A stretch of DNA of 64,000 nucleotides, taken from Rhodothalassiaceae bacterium. Lineage in GTDB: Bacteria; Pseudomonadota; Alphaproteobacteria; Sphingomonadales; Rhodothalassiaceae. The notes under the pieces were generated by a model. The model was given only the letters and a program-made list of their open reading frames with translations. It did no database searches and was not told where the DNA came from. Every line of letters begins with the position of its first letter. The stretch's first letter is position 1. Shown piece after piece: positions 41,464 to 49,598 of this stretch. The position numbers and the translations under genes were made by a program. The stretch covers positions 930,001-994,000 of the forward strand of contig BPKC01000001.1 of assembly GCA_026004935.1 (NCBI GenBank), in the 5' to 3' direction.

Positions 41464-41475
41464 GGAGGGCGGGCG

Positions 41476-42381
41476 ATGCGCGAGAGCGGCCGGAAGAGGC
41501 TCGAGGCGGCGGTAGAGGAGCCTTCCGGCACATGCGGGCGCGCCCTCGCGCTGCATGCGGACCCGGTGATCGAGCGCGCGCTCGCCTATCCCTACGATGT
41601 GCCGGAGGACAGCTACCTGTTCTGGCGCGGGCGCGCCTTCCCGATCCCCGATGGCGAGACGCCCGAGGCGCTTGCCGGGGCGCTGGACGCGCTCGTTGCG
41701 GCCGGCCGCCTGCCCGCAGCCCTCGCGCGATTGCTCCGCGACGACGCGGAAGAAGGGATTGCGGGCCTTGCGCGCCGGCATCCCGTCATCGCCTGCGGGT
41801 CGAACCGTGCGCCGGTGCGGCTTCAACAGAAATACGGCCCGACGATCCCGGATGCGGTGATCCCCGTCACGCGGCTCCATCTCGCCGACGTCGCCGTCTT
41901 TTATGCGGCGACGGTGACGGCCTATGGCGCCGTGCCCGCCACCGCCGCGCCCTGTCCGGGGGCGCGCGCGGAGCTCAGGATCACCTGGCTCACGGAGCGC
42001 CAGCTCGCCGTCATGAACGAGACCGAAGGGCTGGGCGTCGTCTATGCGCTGGAGCCGCTGCCGGTTGACTCCGCCGGCGGGCGGGCGCTTCTGGGCTACC
42101 GCGCGCTCAAGGGGCTGTTCGCGCCGGCGGGCAGGCCCGCCGCGCTCGCCGCGATCCCGCAGGCGCTGCCCGGGGGCGTGCCGGTGCGCGGGGAGGAAGA
42201 GATGCTGCGGGCGCTTCACGCGCGCTGGTCCCGCACCGCAGGGCGGGAATCCGGGGCGGCCTTCTATCCCTTCATCCGCCGGCTCGTCGCGGACGAGGGC
42301 CTGCGGCAGGCGGCGATCGCCTGGATGGCGGAGGAGGCGGCGGTGCCCTGGGAATTCTGGCGGACGCGCTCGGGCCGATGA
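41476..42381 (+). CDS. Unknown protein with a possible GGCT-like fold
   Basis: This 301-residue cytoplasmic protein begins 12 bases after valS with GAGGAGG upstream, so it is likely co-transcribed. I do not recognise a named family. The segment PVIACGSNRAPVRLQQKYG near residue 105, followed by VFYAATVTAYGAVPAT and LTERQLAVMNETEGLGVVY, resembles the GSN-loop and strands of gamma-glutamylcyclotransferase-like proteins, but the family's catalytic Glu cannot be assigned with certainty. It could equally be a non-catalytic relative. Confidence 0.6.
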   Translation: MRESGRKRLEAAVEEPSGTCGRALALHADPVIERALAYPYDVPEDSYLFWRGRAFPIPDGETPEALAGALDALVAAGRLPAALARLLRDDAEEGIAGLARRHPVIACGSNRAPVRLQQKYGPTIPDAVIPVTRLHLADVAVFYAATVTAYGAVPATAAPCPGARAELRITWLTERQLAVMNETEGLGVVYALEPLPVDSAGGRALLGYRALKGLFAPAGRPAALAAIPQALPGGVPVRGEEEMLRALHARWSRTAGRESGAAFYPFIRRLVADEGLRQAAIAWMAEEAAVPWEFWRTRSGR

Positions 42382-42480
42382 GCCGCCCCCTTGTCAGGCC
42401 GGGCCGTGCGAGGCCATTGTCGGCCGCGGTCGGAGCGGATGCGTGAGGGTGCTGATGCAGCCGAGAGGGAGAAACCGGCG

Positions 42481-42849
42481 ATGGCCTATGATCCGAACAA
42501 CGTCTTTGCGCGGATCCTGCGCGGCGAGCTGCCGGCGAAGAAGGTCTATGAGGACGACTTCGCCCTCGCCTTTCATGACATCAACCCGCAGGCCCCCATC
42601 CATGTGCTCGTGATCCCGAAGGGCCCCTATGTCTCGCTCGCGGACTTCTCCGCGAAGGCTTCGGATGCGGAGATCGCCGGCTTCTGGCGCGCGGTGGGGC
42701 GCGTGGCGCGGGAGCTGGGGCTGGAGGAGAGCGGCTACCGCATCCTCGCCAATCATGGCGCCAACGCCCATCAGGAGGTGCCGCATTTCCACGTGCACAT
42801 CTTCGGCGGCCGGCCGCTCGGGCCGATGCTCGTGCGCGTGAAGGATTGA
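42481..42849 (+). CDS. HIT (histidine triad) family protein, HINT-like
   Basis: This 122-residue HIT-domain nucleotide hydrolase has the triad HFHVHIFGG near its C-terminus and the N-terminal IFARI-like start DPNNVFARILRGELPAKKVYE. Members hydrolyse purine nucleoside phosphoramidates. GAGGGAGA lies upstream of the ATG. It is convergent with the ABC permease gene, only 22 bases away. Confidence 0.93.
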   Translation: MAYDPNNVFARILRGELPAKKVYEDDFALAFHDINPQAPIHVLVIPKGPYVSLADFSAKASDAEIAGFWRAVGRVARELGLEESGYRILANHGANAHQEVPHFHVHIFGGRPLGPMLVRVKD

Positions 42850-42871
42850 CCCGCGGCCGGCCGCGCGCTCG

Positions 42872-43747
42872 TCAGGGCTTCAGGCGCCAGCCGCGGGCGA
42901 GCACGCGCCAGGTGACGAGCCAGAGCGCCGCATCGACGGCGAACACGACGACGGCCCCCAGCGCGACATTGCTGTCCGCCTCGCCGATGAAGCCGTAGCG
43001 GAAGCCGTCGATCACGTAGAAGAAGGGATTGGCGGCCAGCACGAGGTCGAGGATGTGGGCGCCGGCACCGCCGACGCTCTCCTTCAGACGCGCGACGGAA
43101 TAGAAGGTACCCGACAGCAGGGTCAGCGGCGCCACCACGAAATTCGTGATGGTCGCCACGTGGTCGAACTTGTAGGCCCAGATGCCGGTCAGCATCCCGA
43201 TGAGCGCCAGCATCGCCGCACCGGTGAGCGCGAAATAGACGATCGCCGCCCAGTCGTGGATCACCACGACCTTGAAGGGGAGCAGAAGAAAGGCGCCGAG
43301 GAGCGCGATCGCCAGCAGCACGCCGCGGGTGACCCCGCCCATGACGTAGCCGAAGGTGATCTCGCCCGCCGACAGCGGCGGCATCAGTACGTCGATGATG
43401 GTGCCCTGGACCTTGGCGATGATGAGCGAGGATGAGGTGTTGGCAAAGGCGTTCTGCAGGATCGCCATGATGACGAGCCCCGGCGCCAGAAACTGGGGGT
43501 AGGGGACCGACGCGCTCGCACGTCCCGAGCCGCCGATGACGATGGCGAAGATGATGAAGAAGAACAGCGCCTGTGCGGCCGGGGCCGCGATCGTCTGCAG
43601 CCAGACCTTCAGAAACCGCCAGACCTCCTTCTGGTAGAGGGTCCACAGCCCGAGGGTGTTGACCCGCCCGATCCGACGCACGCCGTGGGGCGGCAGGCCG
43701 CGCGGGGACGCCTCGTCTTCCGCCGCTTGCTCACGATCGCCTGCCAT
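42872..43747 (-). CDS. ABC-2 type transporter permease
   Basis: This integral membrane protein of 291 residues has about six hydrophobic segments (for example QALFFFIIFAIVIGG and GVLLAIALLGAFLLLPF). The conserved stretch TSSSLIIAKVQGTIIDVLMP is typical of ABC-2 permeases that export polysaccharides, drugs or lipids. No ATP-binding subunit is adjacent on either side, so its partner must be elsewhere. It points away from gcrA; both starts lie within 153 bases. Confidence 0.88.
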   Translation of the reverse strand: MAGDREQAAEDEASPRGLPPHGVRRIGRVNTLGLWTLYQKEVWRFLKVWLQTIAAPAAQALFFFIIFAIVIGGSGRASASVPYPQFLAPGLVIMAILQNAFANTSSSLIIAKVQGTIIDVLMPPLSAGEITFGYVMGGVTRGVLLAIALLGAFLLLPFKVVVIHDWAAIVYFALTGAAMLALIGMLTGIWAYKFDHVATITNFVVAPLTLLSGTFYSVARLKESVGGAGAHILDLVLAANPFFYVIDGFRYGFIGEADSNVALGAVVVFAVDAALWLVTWRVLARGWRLKP

Positions 43748-43817
43748 CGGGTCCTGCTCCCGGCTTTTCCCGGCTTTATCGGTGACCGGCCCTCTCCCTA
43801 GCCGGCGGCGGGCGTCC

Positions 43818-43845
43818 TTGCCAAGCGGGCGCGCCCGCCTATATA
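43818..43845 (+). promoter_or_regulatory. Promoter for gcrA
   Basis: TTGCCA, 16 bases, TATATA. The start would be near 43852, about 50 bases before gcrA. Confidence 0.55.
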
Positions 43846-43899
43846 GGCTGCGGGCCGCGGGGCGGGCCGCCGGCGGAAGATGGATGCGAAAGCGGCGCG

Positions 43900-44298
43900 A
43901 TGAGCTGGACCGAGGACAAGATCGAAAAGCTTAAGAAGCTGTGGGCGAAGGGCCTGTCGGCGAGCCAGATCGCGAAGGAGCTCGGCGAGGGCTTTTCGCG
44001 CAACGCCGTCATCGGCAAGGTGCACCGGCTGGGGCTGAAGTCGCGTCCCTCGCCGGTCAAGCCCAGGGCCCGCAAGACCGGCGGCCAGCCCCGGCGTCGC
44101 AAGAGCCGCGAGAAGACGCTGGTCCGCCTGCTCGACCTCAACGACCGCATGTGCAAGTGGCCGATCGGCCATCCGAACGAGCCGGATTTCCACTTCTGCG
44201 GCAAGCCCGTCGAGCCGGGCTTTCCCTATTGCTCGGCCCACTGCGACGTGGCCTATCAGACCTCCCACCGCCGGCAGCGCCAGGCGCAGCCGGGATGA
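43900..44298 (+). CDS. gcrA: GcrA cell-cycle regulator
   Basis: GcrA, 132 residues, is an alphaproteobacterial transcription factor that binds sigma-70 and promoters methylated at GANTC by CcrM. The N-terminal DNA-binding domain reads MSWTEDKIEKLKKLWAKGLS and RNAVIGKVHRLGLKSR. The C-terminal sigma-binding part has RMCKWPIGHPNEPDFHFCGK and the Cys-rich FPYCSAHCDVAYQ. Length and domain order are normal. It stands alone between the ABC permease gene and surA. Confidence 0.95.
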   Translation: MSWTEDKIEKLKKLWAKGLSASQIAKELGEGFSRNAVIGKVHRLGLKSRPSPVKPRARKTGGQPRRRKSREKTLVRLLDLNDRMCKWPIGHPNEPDFHFCGKPVEPGFPYCSAHCDVAYQTSHRRQRQAQPG

Positions 44299-44471
44299 CG
44301 CCGCGCGCGCGGCCCTTGCCATATTCCGGCCCATTTGGCATGACACTTCCCGGGCGGGACGGGCAGTGGCTCCATCCCCGATTCCGGCACGGCGGACGCG
44401 GCGTTTTCATCATCATGACCGGATCGATCACGCGCAGCAGCAAGAGGTTTCCGCATGCGCATTTCCGACGC

Positions 44472-45773
44472 ATGGCGGCGGGGCTGCGAAGGATCGCCCT
44501 CGCGCTTGCCGCGCTCGCCGCGCTGTTGCCGCCTGGCGCGCGCGCCCAGGCGCCGACCCAGGGCACGGAGAACGCCCCGGGCGGCATTCCGCAGCGCATC
44601 GTCGCCCTGGTGAACGACGAGCCGATTTCGGCCTATGACGTCGTCCAGCGGCTCAGACTGACGCTCGCCTCCATCGGCGGCGTGAAGGACGAGGAGCAGT
44701 TCGCGCGCCTGCAGCAGCAGGTCATCCGCAACATGGTGGACGACAAGCTGAAGCTGCAGGAGGCCGCAAAATTCGACATCAAGGTGACGGACAAGGACGC
44801 CGAGGAGGCGTTCCGCCGCCAGGCCGCCAACTTCCGGCTGACCCCCGAGCAGTTCGAGGCCTATCTCGCGCGCCTCGGCATCGAAAAGCAGGCCTATCTC
44901 GACCAGATGAAGCCCGAGATCGCCTGGCAGCAGCTCGTCGAGGGGCGGCTCGGCCCGTTCGCGGCCGTCTCGCGCGAGGAGGCGGAGGCCGAGCTCGAGC
45001 GGCTCAAGGCCTCGGTGGGCGAGCCGCAGTATCACCTCTCCGAGATCTACCTGATCGTCGACAACCCGGCGCGCGAGGCCCAGGTGCGTGACACCGCTCG
45101 CCGCCTCGTGGAACAGCTGCGCGAGGGTGCGGATTTCGCGGCGGTGGCCCGCCAGTTCTCGCAGTCGGCGTCGGCGGCCGCCGGCGGCGACATGGGCTGG
45201 GTGACGGCCGAGCAGCTCCCGGCTGCGCTGGCGGACGCGGTGGCCAGGCTCGATGTCGGCGAGATCTCGGAGCCGATCCGGCACGGCGGCGGCATCACGA
45301 TCCTCAAGCTCAACGACCGCCGGAAGATGCTGGAGCCCGACCCGCTCGATGCCGAGATCGAGCTGGCGCAGATCGTCCTGCCCGTGGACGCGAATACCAG
45401 CGAGCAGGAGCTGGTGGCCATCGTCGACAAGGTCGAGGCGCTCGCCCCGCAAATGACGGACTGCGCGAAAATTCCCGAATACGCCGCGGCGCTGGGAGCG
45501 AAGGACCACGGCTCGCTCGGGCGGCTCACCCTGCGCGACCTGCCGGCCGACCTGCGCCGGCTGCTCGTGGATCTGCCGGTGGGCCACGCAACCGAGCCCG
45601 TGCGTTCGGAGGACGGCATGCGGCTCTTCTTCGTCTGCGATCGTCGGCAGCCCGAGGTTCACATGCCCACGCTCGACGAGATCATCGCGCGTCTCGAGGA
45701 CCAGAAGCTTGCGATGATGGCCCGCCGCTACCTCAGAGACCTGCGCCGCAACGCCATCATCGACTACCGCTGA
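44472..45773 (+). CDS. surA: SurA-type periplasmic chaperone / peptidyl-prolyl isomerase
   Basis: This SurA-like protein of about 433 residues helps fold outer-membrane proteins. It has a signal peptide (ending ARAQA), the N-terminal chaperone domain (RIVALVNDEPISAYDVVQRL; DDKLKLQEAAKF), one clear parvulin domain (about residues 195-290, YHLSEIYLIVDN; QFSQSASAAAGGDMGW) and a second, more degenerate one. The start is uncertain: the ATG at 44472 gives the best signal peptide, and 44415 is in frame. It begins the surA-pdxA-rsmA block, a classic gene order; lptD is not adjacent here. Confidence 0.88.
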   Translation: MAAGLRRIALALAALAALLPPGARAQAPTQGTENAPGGIPQRIVALVNDEPISAYDVVQRLRLTLASIGGVKDEEQFARLQQQVIRNMVDDKLKLQEAAKFDIKVTDKDAEEAFRRQAANFRLTPEQFEAYLARLGIEKQAYLDQMKPEIAWQQLVEGRLGPFAAVSREEAEAELERLKASVGEPQYHLSEIYLIVDNPAREAQVRDTARRLVEQLREGADFAAVARQFSQSASAAAGGDMGWVTAEQLPAALADAVARLDVGEISEPIRHGGGITILKLNDRRKMLEPDPLDAEIELAQIVLPVDANTSEQELVAIVDKVEALAPQMTDCAKIPEYAAALGAKDHGSLGRLTLRDLPADLRRLLVDLPVGHATEPVRSEDGMRLFFVCDRRQPEVHMPTLDEIIARLEDQKLAMMARRYLRDLRRNAIIDYR

Positions 45774-45810
45774 AGCCCGCCAGGCGGCGGAAGCGCAAAG
45801 GGGCAGCCGG

Positions 45811-46863
45811 ATGCAGCGACCGCTCGCGGTAACCCTCGGCGAGCCGGCCGGAATCGGGCCGGAACTGCTGGCCCGCCTGTGGCGGGAACGGAGCGCGCAC
45901 GGGCTTGCCCCCTTCGTCTGGATCGCCCCGCCCGCGCTCGCCGCGCGCCGCCTGCCGGATGCGCCCCTCATCGCCGTGGAACGGGCCGGGGAGGCCGCCG
46001 AGTCCTTCGAGGCGGGCATTCCCCTGCTGTGGCCGACGGAGGCGGCGGAATCGGCGCGGGCGGATCCCGCCCGGCTCGAGCCCGGGCGGCCCGATCCGGC
46101 GTTCGCCCCCGTCGTCTCGGCTTCGATCGCCGCCGCCGTGGCGCTCGCGCGCCGGCACGAGGTGGCGGGGCTTGTGACGCTTCCGATCCACAAGGCGGCG
46201 CTGGCCGCCGGCGGCTTCTCCTTTCCCGGTCACACCGAATATCTCGCGCATCTGGCCGGCGTGCGGCCCGGCGACGTCGCGATGATGTTCGTGCTGGACG
46301 ATCTGCGCGTCGTGCCGCTCACGATACACTGTCCGCTCGCCGAGGTGCCGGGGCGGATCACGCCCGCCCTGCTTGCGCGACGGATCGGTGCGACGGTGCG
46401 CGCACTGGTTCACGACTTCGGGATCCCCGCGCCGCGGATCGCCGTTGCCGGCCTCAACCCGCATGCCGGCGAAGGGGGGCTGATGGGGCGGGAGGAGGCC
46501 GATGTCATCGCCCCCGTGCTCGCCCGGCTGCGCGAGGAGGAGGGCATGGACCTCGTCGGGCCGCTGCCAGCGGACAGCCTGTTCGCCGCGCCGAGCCGGT
46601 CGCGCTTCGACGCCATCGTGGCCATGTACCACGACCAGGCGCTGATCCCCGTCAAGACGCTGGATTTCGCCCGCGCCGTCAATGTGACGCTGGGTCTGCC
46701 CTTCGTGCGGACCTCGCCCGATCACGGCACCGCGCTCGAACTCGTCGGCACCGGCCGGGCGGACCCGGGAAGCCTGCTGGAGGCGCTGCGGCTCGCCGCA
46801 GCCCTCGCCCGCCGCCGGGCGGCCCGCGGGGCGGCGCCGGCCCGGGTGCGGGGGGAAGGCTGA
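45811..46863 (+). CDS. pdxA: 4-hydroxythreonine-4-phosphate dehydrogenase
   Basis: PdxA, 350 residues, oxidises 4-phosphohydroxy-threonine in the DXP-dependent vitamin B6 pathway. Conserved stretches are TLGEPAGIGPEL at the start, FPGHTEYLAHL, GLNPHAGEGGLMGREE, MYHDQALIPVK and RTSPDHGTALELVG, with the metal-binding His and Asp residues in place. AAAGGGG precedes the ATG. It follows surA by 37 bases and leads into rsmA with a 2-base gap. Confidence 0.95.
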   Translation: MQRPLAVTLGEPAGIGPELLARLWRERSAHGLAPFVWIAPPALAARRLPDAPLIAVERAGEAAESFEAGIPLLWPTEAAESARADPARLEPGRPDPAFAPVVSASIAAAVALARRHEVAGLVTLPIHKAALAAGGFSFPGHTEYLAHLAGVRPGDVAMMFVLDDLRVVPLTIHCPLAEVPGRITPALLARRIGATVRALVHDFGIPAPRIAVAGLNPHAGEGGLMGREEADVIAPVLARLREEEGMDLVGPLPADSLFAAPSRSRFDAIVAMYHDQALIPVKTLDFARAVNVTLGLPFVRTSPDHGTALELVGTGRADPGSLLEALRLAAALARRRAARGAAPARVRGEG

Positions 46864-46865
46864 AC

Positions 46866-47762
46866 ATGTCCGGCGAAGGACCCGGCGACGGCCTCCCGCC
46901 CCTGCGCGAGGTCGTGACGGCGCTCGGACTGTCCGCGCGCAAGGCGCTCGGCCAGCATTTCCTCTTCGATCTCAACCTCACCCGTCGCATCGCCCGCGCG
47001 GCCGGCCCCTTCGGTCCGGACGACGTGGTCTTCGAGGTGGGGCCGGGCCCCGGCGGGCTGACCCGCGCGCTGCTGATGGAAGGGGCGCCCTTCGTCTTCG
47101 CGGTCGAGCGCGATCGGCGGATGGTACCCGCTCTGGACGCCATCGCCGCGCGCTGGCCCGGCCGCTTCGCCTATCGCATCGCCGACGCCCGCGGGATCGA
47201 TCTGAAGGCGGAATTCGGCCCGCGCCCGGTGCGGGTGGTCGCGAACCTGCCGTACAACGTCGGCACCCATCTGCTCCTCGGCTGGCTGGGCGAGGAACCC
47301 TGGCCGCCTTCCTGGGTCTCGCTCACCCTCATGTTCCAGAAGGAGGTCGCCGCGCGCCTGACGGCCGCCCCCGGTTCGGCGGACTACGGCGCGCTCAGCG
47401 TGCTCGCCCGGTGGCGCGCAAGCGTGCGGCGCGTGATGACGGTGCCGGCGCGCGCCTTCGTGCCGCCGCCGAAGGTGGATTCGGCCGTGGTGCGGATCAC
47501 GCCCGCCACAGCACCGGTCCCCGATCTTCGCCTGCGCGATCTGGACCGGCTGCTGCGGCCCCTCTTCGCCGGCCGGCGCAAGATGCTGCGCCGCAGCCTG
47601 AAGGGACTGGTGGCCGATCCGTCGGCCTTTCTCGCCCGCGCCGGCGTGCCCGGGACCGCGCGACCCGAAGATCTCGATGTCGCGACACTGGTTCGGCTTG
47701 CGGCGCTGCTCAGGGTCGAAACCGGCTCGCGCGGCCCCGGGCGCGCTTGCGACAAAGATTGA
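46866..47762 (+). CDS. rsmA: 16S rRNA dimethyladenosine transferase RsmA (KsgA)
   Basis: RsmA, 298 residues, dimethylates A1518 and A1519 of 16S rRNA late in 30S assembly. Motifs are KALGQHFLFD at the N-terminus, EVGPGPGGLTRALL (SAM site) and the catalytic NLPYNVGTHLL; PPPKVDSAVVRI marks the C-terminal domain. GGGGAAGG precedes the ATG, and the gene lies 2 bases after pdxA. Confidence 0.96.
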   Translation: MSGEGPGDGLPPLREVVTALGLSARKALGQHFLFDLNLTRRIARAAGPFGPDDVVFEVGPGPGGLTRALLMEGAPFVFAVERDRRMVPALDAIAARWPGRFAYRIADARGIDLKAEFGPRPVRVVANLPYNVGTHLLLGWLGEEPWPPSWVSLTLMFQKEVAARLTAAPGSADYGALSVLARWRASVRRVMTVPARAFVPPPKVDSAVVRITPATAPVPDLRLRDLDRLLRPLFAGRRKMLRRSLKGLVADPSAFLARAGVPGTARPEDLDVATLVRLAALLRVETGSRGPGRACDKD

Positions 47763-47898
47763 CAAGCGGCGCTCTCTTGCGCGAAGGCACGGCGCGACGA
47801 TCAAGAGAACGCGTGATGTTCGCGTCTCCCGCAGCCGCGGCCCGCAGGCCCCGGGCGGGCGGTAGCAGACGCACCAGAGAGCAGATCCGGCCACGCCC

Positions 47899-49467
47899 AT
47901 GTCCTTCGCCCATCTCGGCCTCAGCGACGAGCTGCTCAAGGCAATCGACGAGCTCGGCTACAAGGAGCCGACCCCGATCCAGCGCAAGGCGATCCCCGCG
48001 GTTCTGCAGGGGCGCGACGTCATCGGCATCGCCCAGACCGGTACCGGCAAGACGGCCGCCTTCGTGCTGCCGATGCTGGACATCCTTGCCACCGGCCGGG
48101 CGAAGGCGCGCATGCCGCGGTCGCTGATCCTCGAACCCACCCGCGAGCTCGCGCACCAGGTGGCGGAGAACTTCGAGCGCTACGGCAAGTATCACAAGCT
48201 GTCGATGGCGCTCCTGATCGGCGGCGTGTCCTTCTCCGAGCAGGAGGCGAAGCTCGAGCGCGGCGTCGACGTGCTGATCGCCACGCCCGGCCGGCTGCTC
48301 GACCATTTCGAGCGCGGCAAACTGCTGCTCACCGGCATCGAGATCGTCGTGGTCGACGAATGCGACCGCATGCTCGACATGGGCTTCATCCCCTCGATCG
48401 AGCGGATCATGACGCTGATGCCGCAGCGCCATCAGACCCTGTTCTTCTCGGCGACGCTGGCGCCGGAGATCAAGAAGCTGACCGACCGCTTCCTCGATGA
48501 CCCCAAGGTGATCGAGGTGGCCCCTCCGGCCTCTCCGGCCGAGACGGTGGACCAGTCGATCATCGTCGTCTCGCAGCGCGAGAAGACGAAGGCGCTGCGC
48601 AGCCTGCTCGAGAGCGAGGACATCGAGAACGCGATCGTCTTCTGCAACCGCAAGACCGATGTCCGCACCGTCTACCTCAGTCTCAGGCGCGCGAAGTATT
48701 CCGTCGGCCAGCTTCATGGCGACATGAGCCAGCCGGACCGGCTGGACACCCTGCAGCGCTTCCGCGACGGCGAGATCAAGATCCTCGTCGCCTCCGACGT
48801 GGCCGCCCGCGGCCTCGACATCGCCAAGGTCAGCCACGTCTTCAACTTCGACGTGCCTCAGAACGCCGAGGACTACATCCACCGCATCGGCCGCACGGGG
48901 CGCGCGGGCCGGCACGGCGTGGCGATCACCATCGCCACCCCCGAGGACGCGCGAGCGGTCGCCGCGATCGAGCGCCTCATCGGCCGCACGATCCCCGAGC
49001 GCACGCTCGAGGGCGTGAAGGTGCGGCCGCTCCCGCGCGAGGAGGCGGCCGAGGAAAGACCGCGCAAACGCCGCCGCAGACGCCGCAAGGACCGCGAGGA
49101 TCGCAAGGAAGCGGCGCCCGCCGGCCCCGGCGCGCAGGCCCCGGAGGCCGCCTCCCGCGAACATGCGCAAGCCGGCGGCGGGAGGACGACCGAAGAGAAG
49201 GCGGACGGCGAAGGCGCCGGCGCGCCGCCCGCCGGAGAGCGGCCCCGCAGGCGCCGCCGTCGGCGCCGCAGGCGGCGGGGCCGCGAGGGCGAGGCGCGGA
49301 AGGCGGAGGCGGTCACCGAAGCGCAGGCGAAACCGGCATCGTCGGCGGAGGATGCCCCCGAGGAAGAGCGCACGAAGCCGCCGCGGCTCGGCGATGCCTC
49401 TCCCGTGCCCGCCTTCCTGCGCGTTCCCGCGCGCCGGCGCCGGCGCCGGCGGCAGAAGGCCGAGTAG
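47899..49467 (+). CDS. rhlE: DEAD-box RNA helicase, RhlE-like, with a DECD box
   Basis: This 522-residue RNA helicase unwinds RNA duplexes in ribosome assembly or mRNA decay. In order: Q motif (YKEPTPIQRKAI), AQTGTGKT, PTRELA, the box VVVDECDRMLDMGF, FFSATLAPE, and HRIGRTGRAGR. The motif II box is DECD, not the usual DEAD. After about residue 380 a long, very basic tail follows, with runs of Arg (RKRRRRRRKDRED; RPRRRRRRRRRRRGRE) between acidic Ala/Glu stretches, likely an RNA-binding extension. A 136-base leader separates it from rsmA. Confidence 0.92.
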   Translation: MSFAHLGLSDELLKAIDELGYKEPTPIQRKAIPAVLQGRDVIGIAQTGTGKTAAFVLPMLDILATGRAKARMPRSLILEPTRELAHQVAENFERYGKYHKLSMALLIGGVSFSEQEAKLERGVDVLIATPGRLLDHFERGKLLLTGIEIVVVDECDRMLDMGFIPSIERIMTLMPQRHQTLFFSATLAPEIKKLTDRFLDDPKVIEVAPPASPAETVDQSIIVVSQREKTKALRSLLESEDIENAIVFCNRKTDVRTVYLSLRRAKYSVGQLHGDMSQPDRLDTLQRFRDGEIKILVASDVAARGLDIAKVSHVFNFDVPQNAEDYIHRIGRTGRAGRHGVAITIATPEDARAVAAIERLIGRTIPERTLEGVKVRPLPREEAAEERPRKRRRRRRKDREDRKEAAPAGPGAQAPEAASREHAQAGGGRTTEEKADGEGAGAPPAGERPRRRRRRRRRRRGREGEARKAEAVTEAQAKPASSAEDAPEEERTKPPRLGDASPVPAFLRVPARRRRRRRQKAE

Positions 49468-49598
49468 CGCGCGGACCGCATGCGCGGTCGGGGGCGCGGC
49501 TGGTTCATTCTCCGTTCAGTTTGAAAGCGGCAGCCTGTGTCGGCCAGGGGGAAGCGTCTGCCGGCAGGGGATGGATGCATGGAGGATCGGGGGCAATC

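Noticed and set aside
44455-44480. ATG at 44455 with AAGAGG upstream as the surA start
   Set aside because: It is out of frame with the SurA protein.
47755-47790. TTGACA at the end of rsmA as a promoter for the helicase gene
   Set aside because: No acceptable -10 follows at 16-18 bases.
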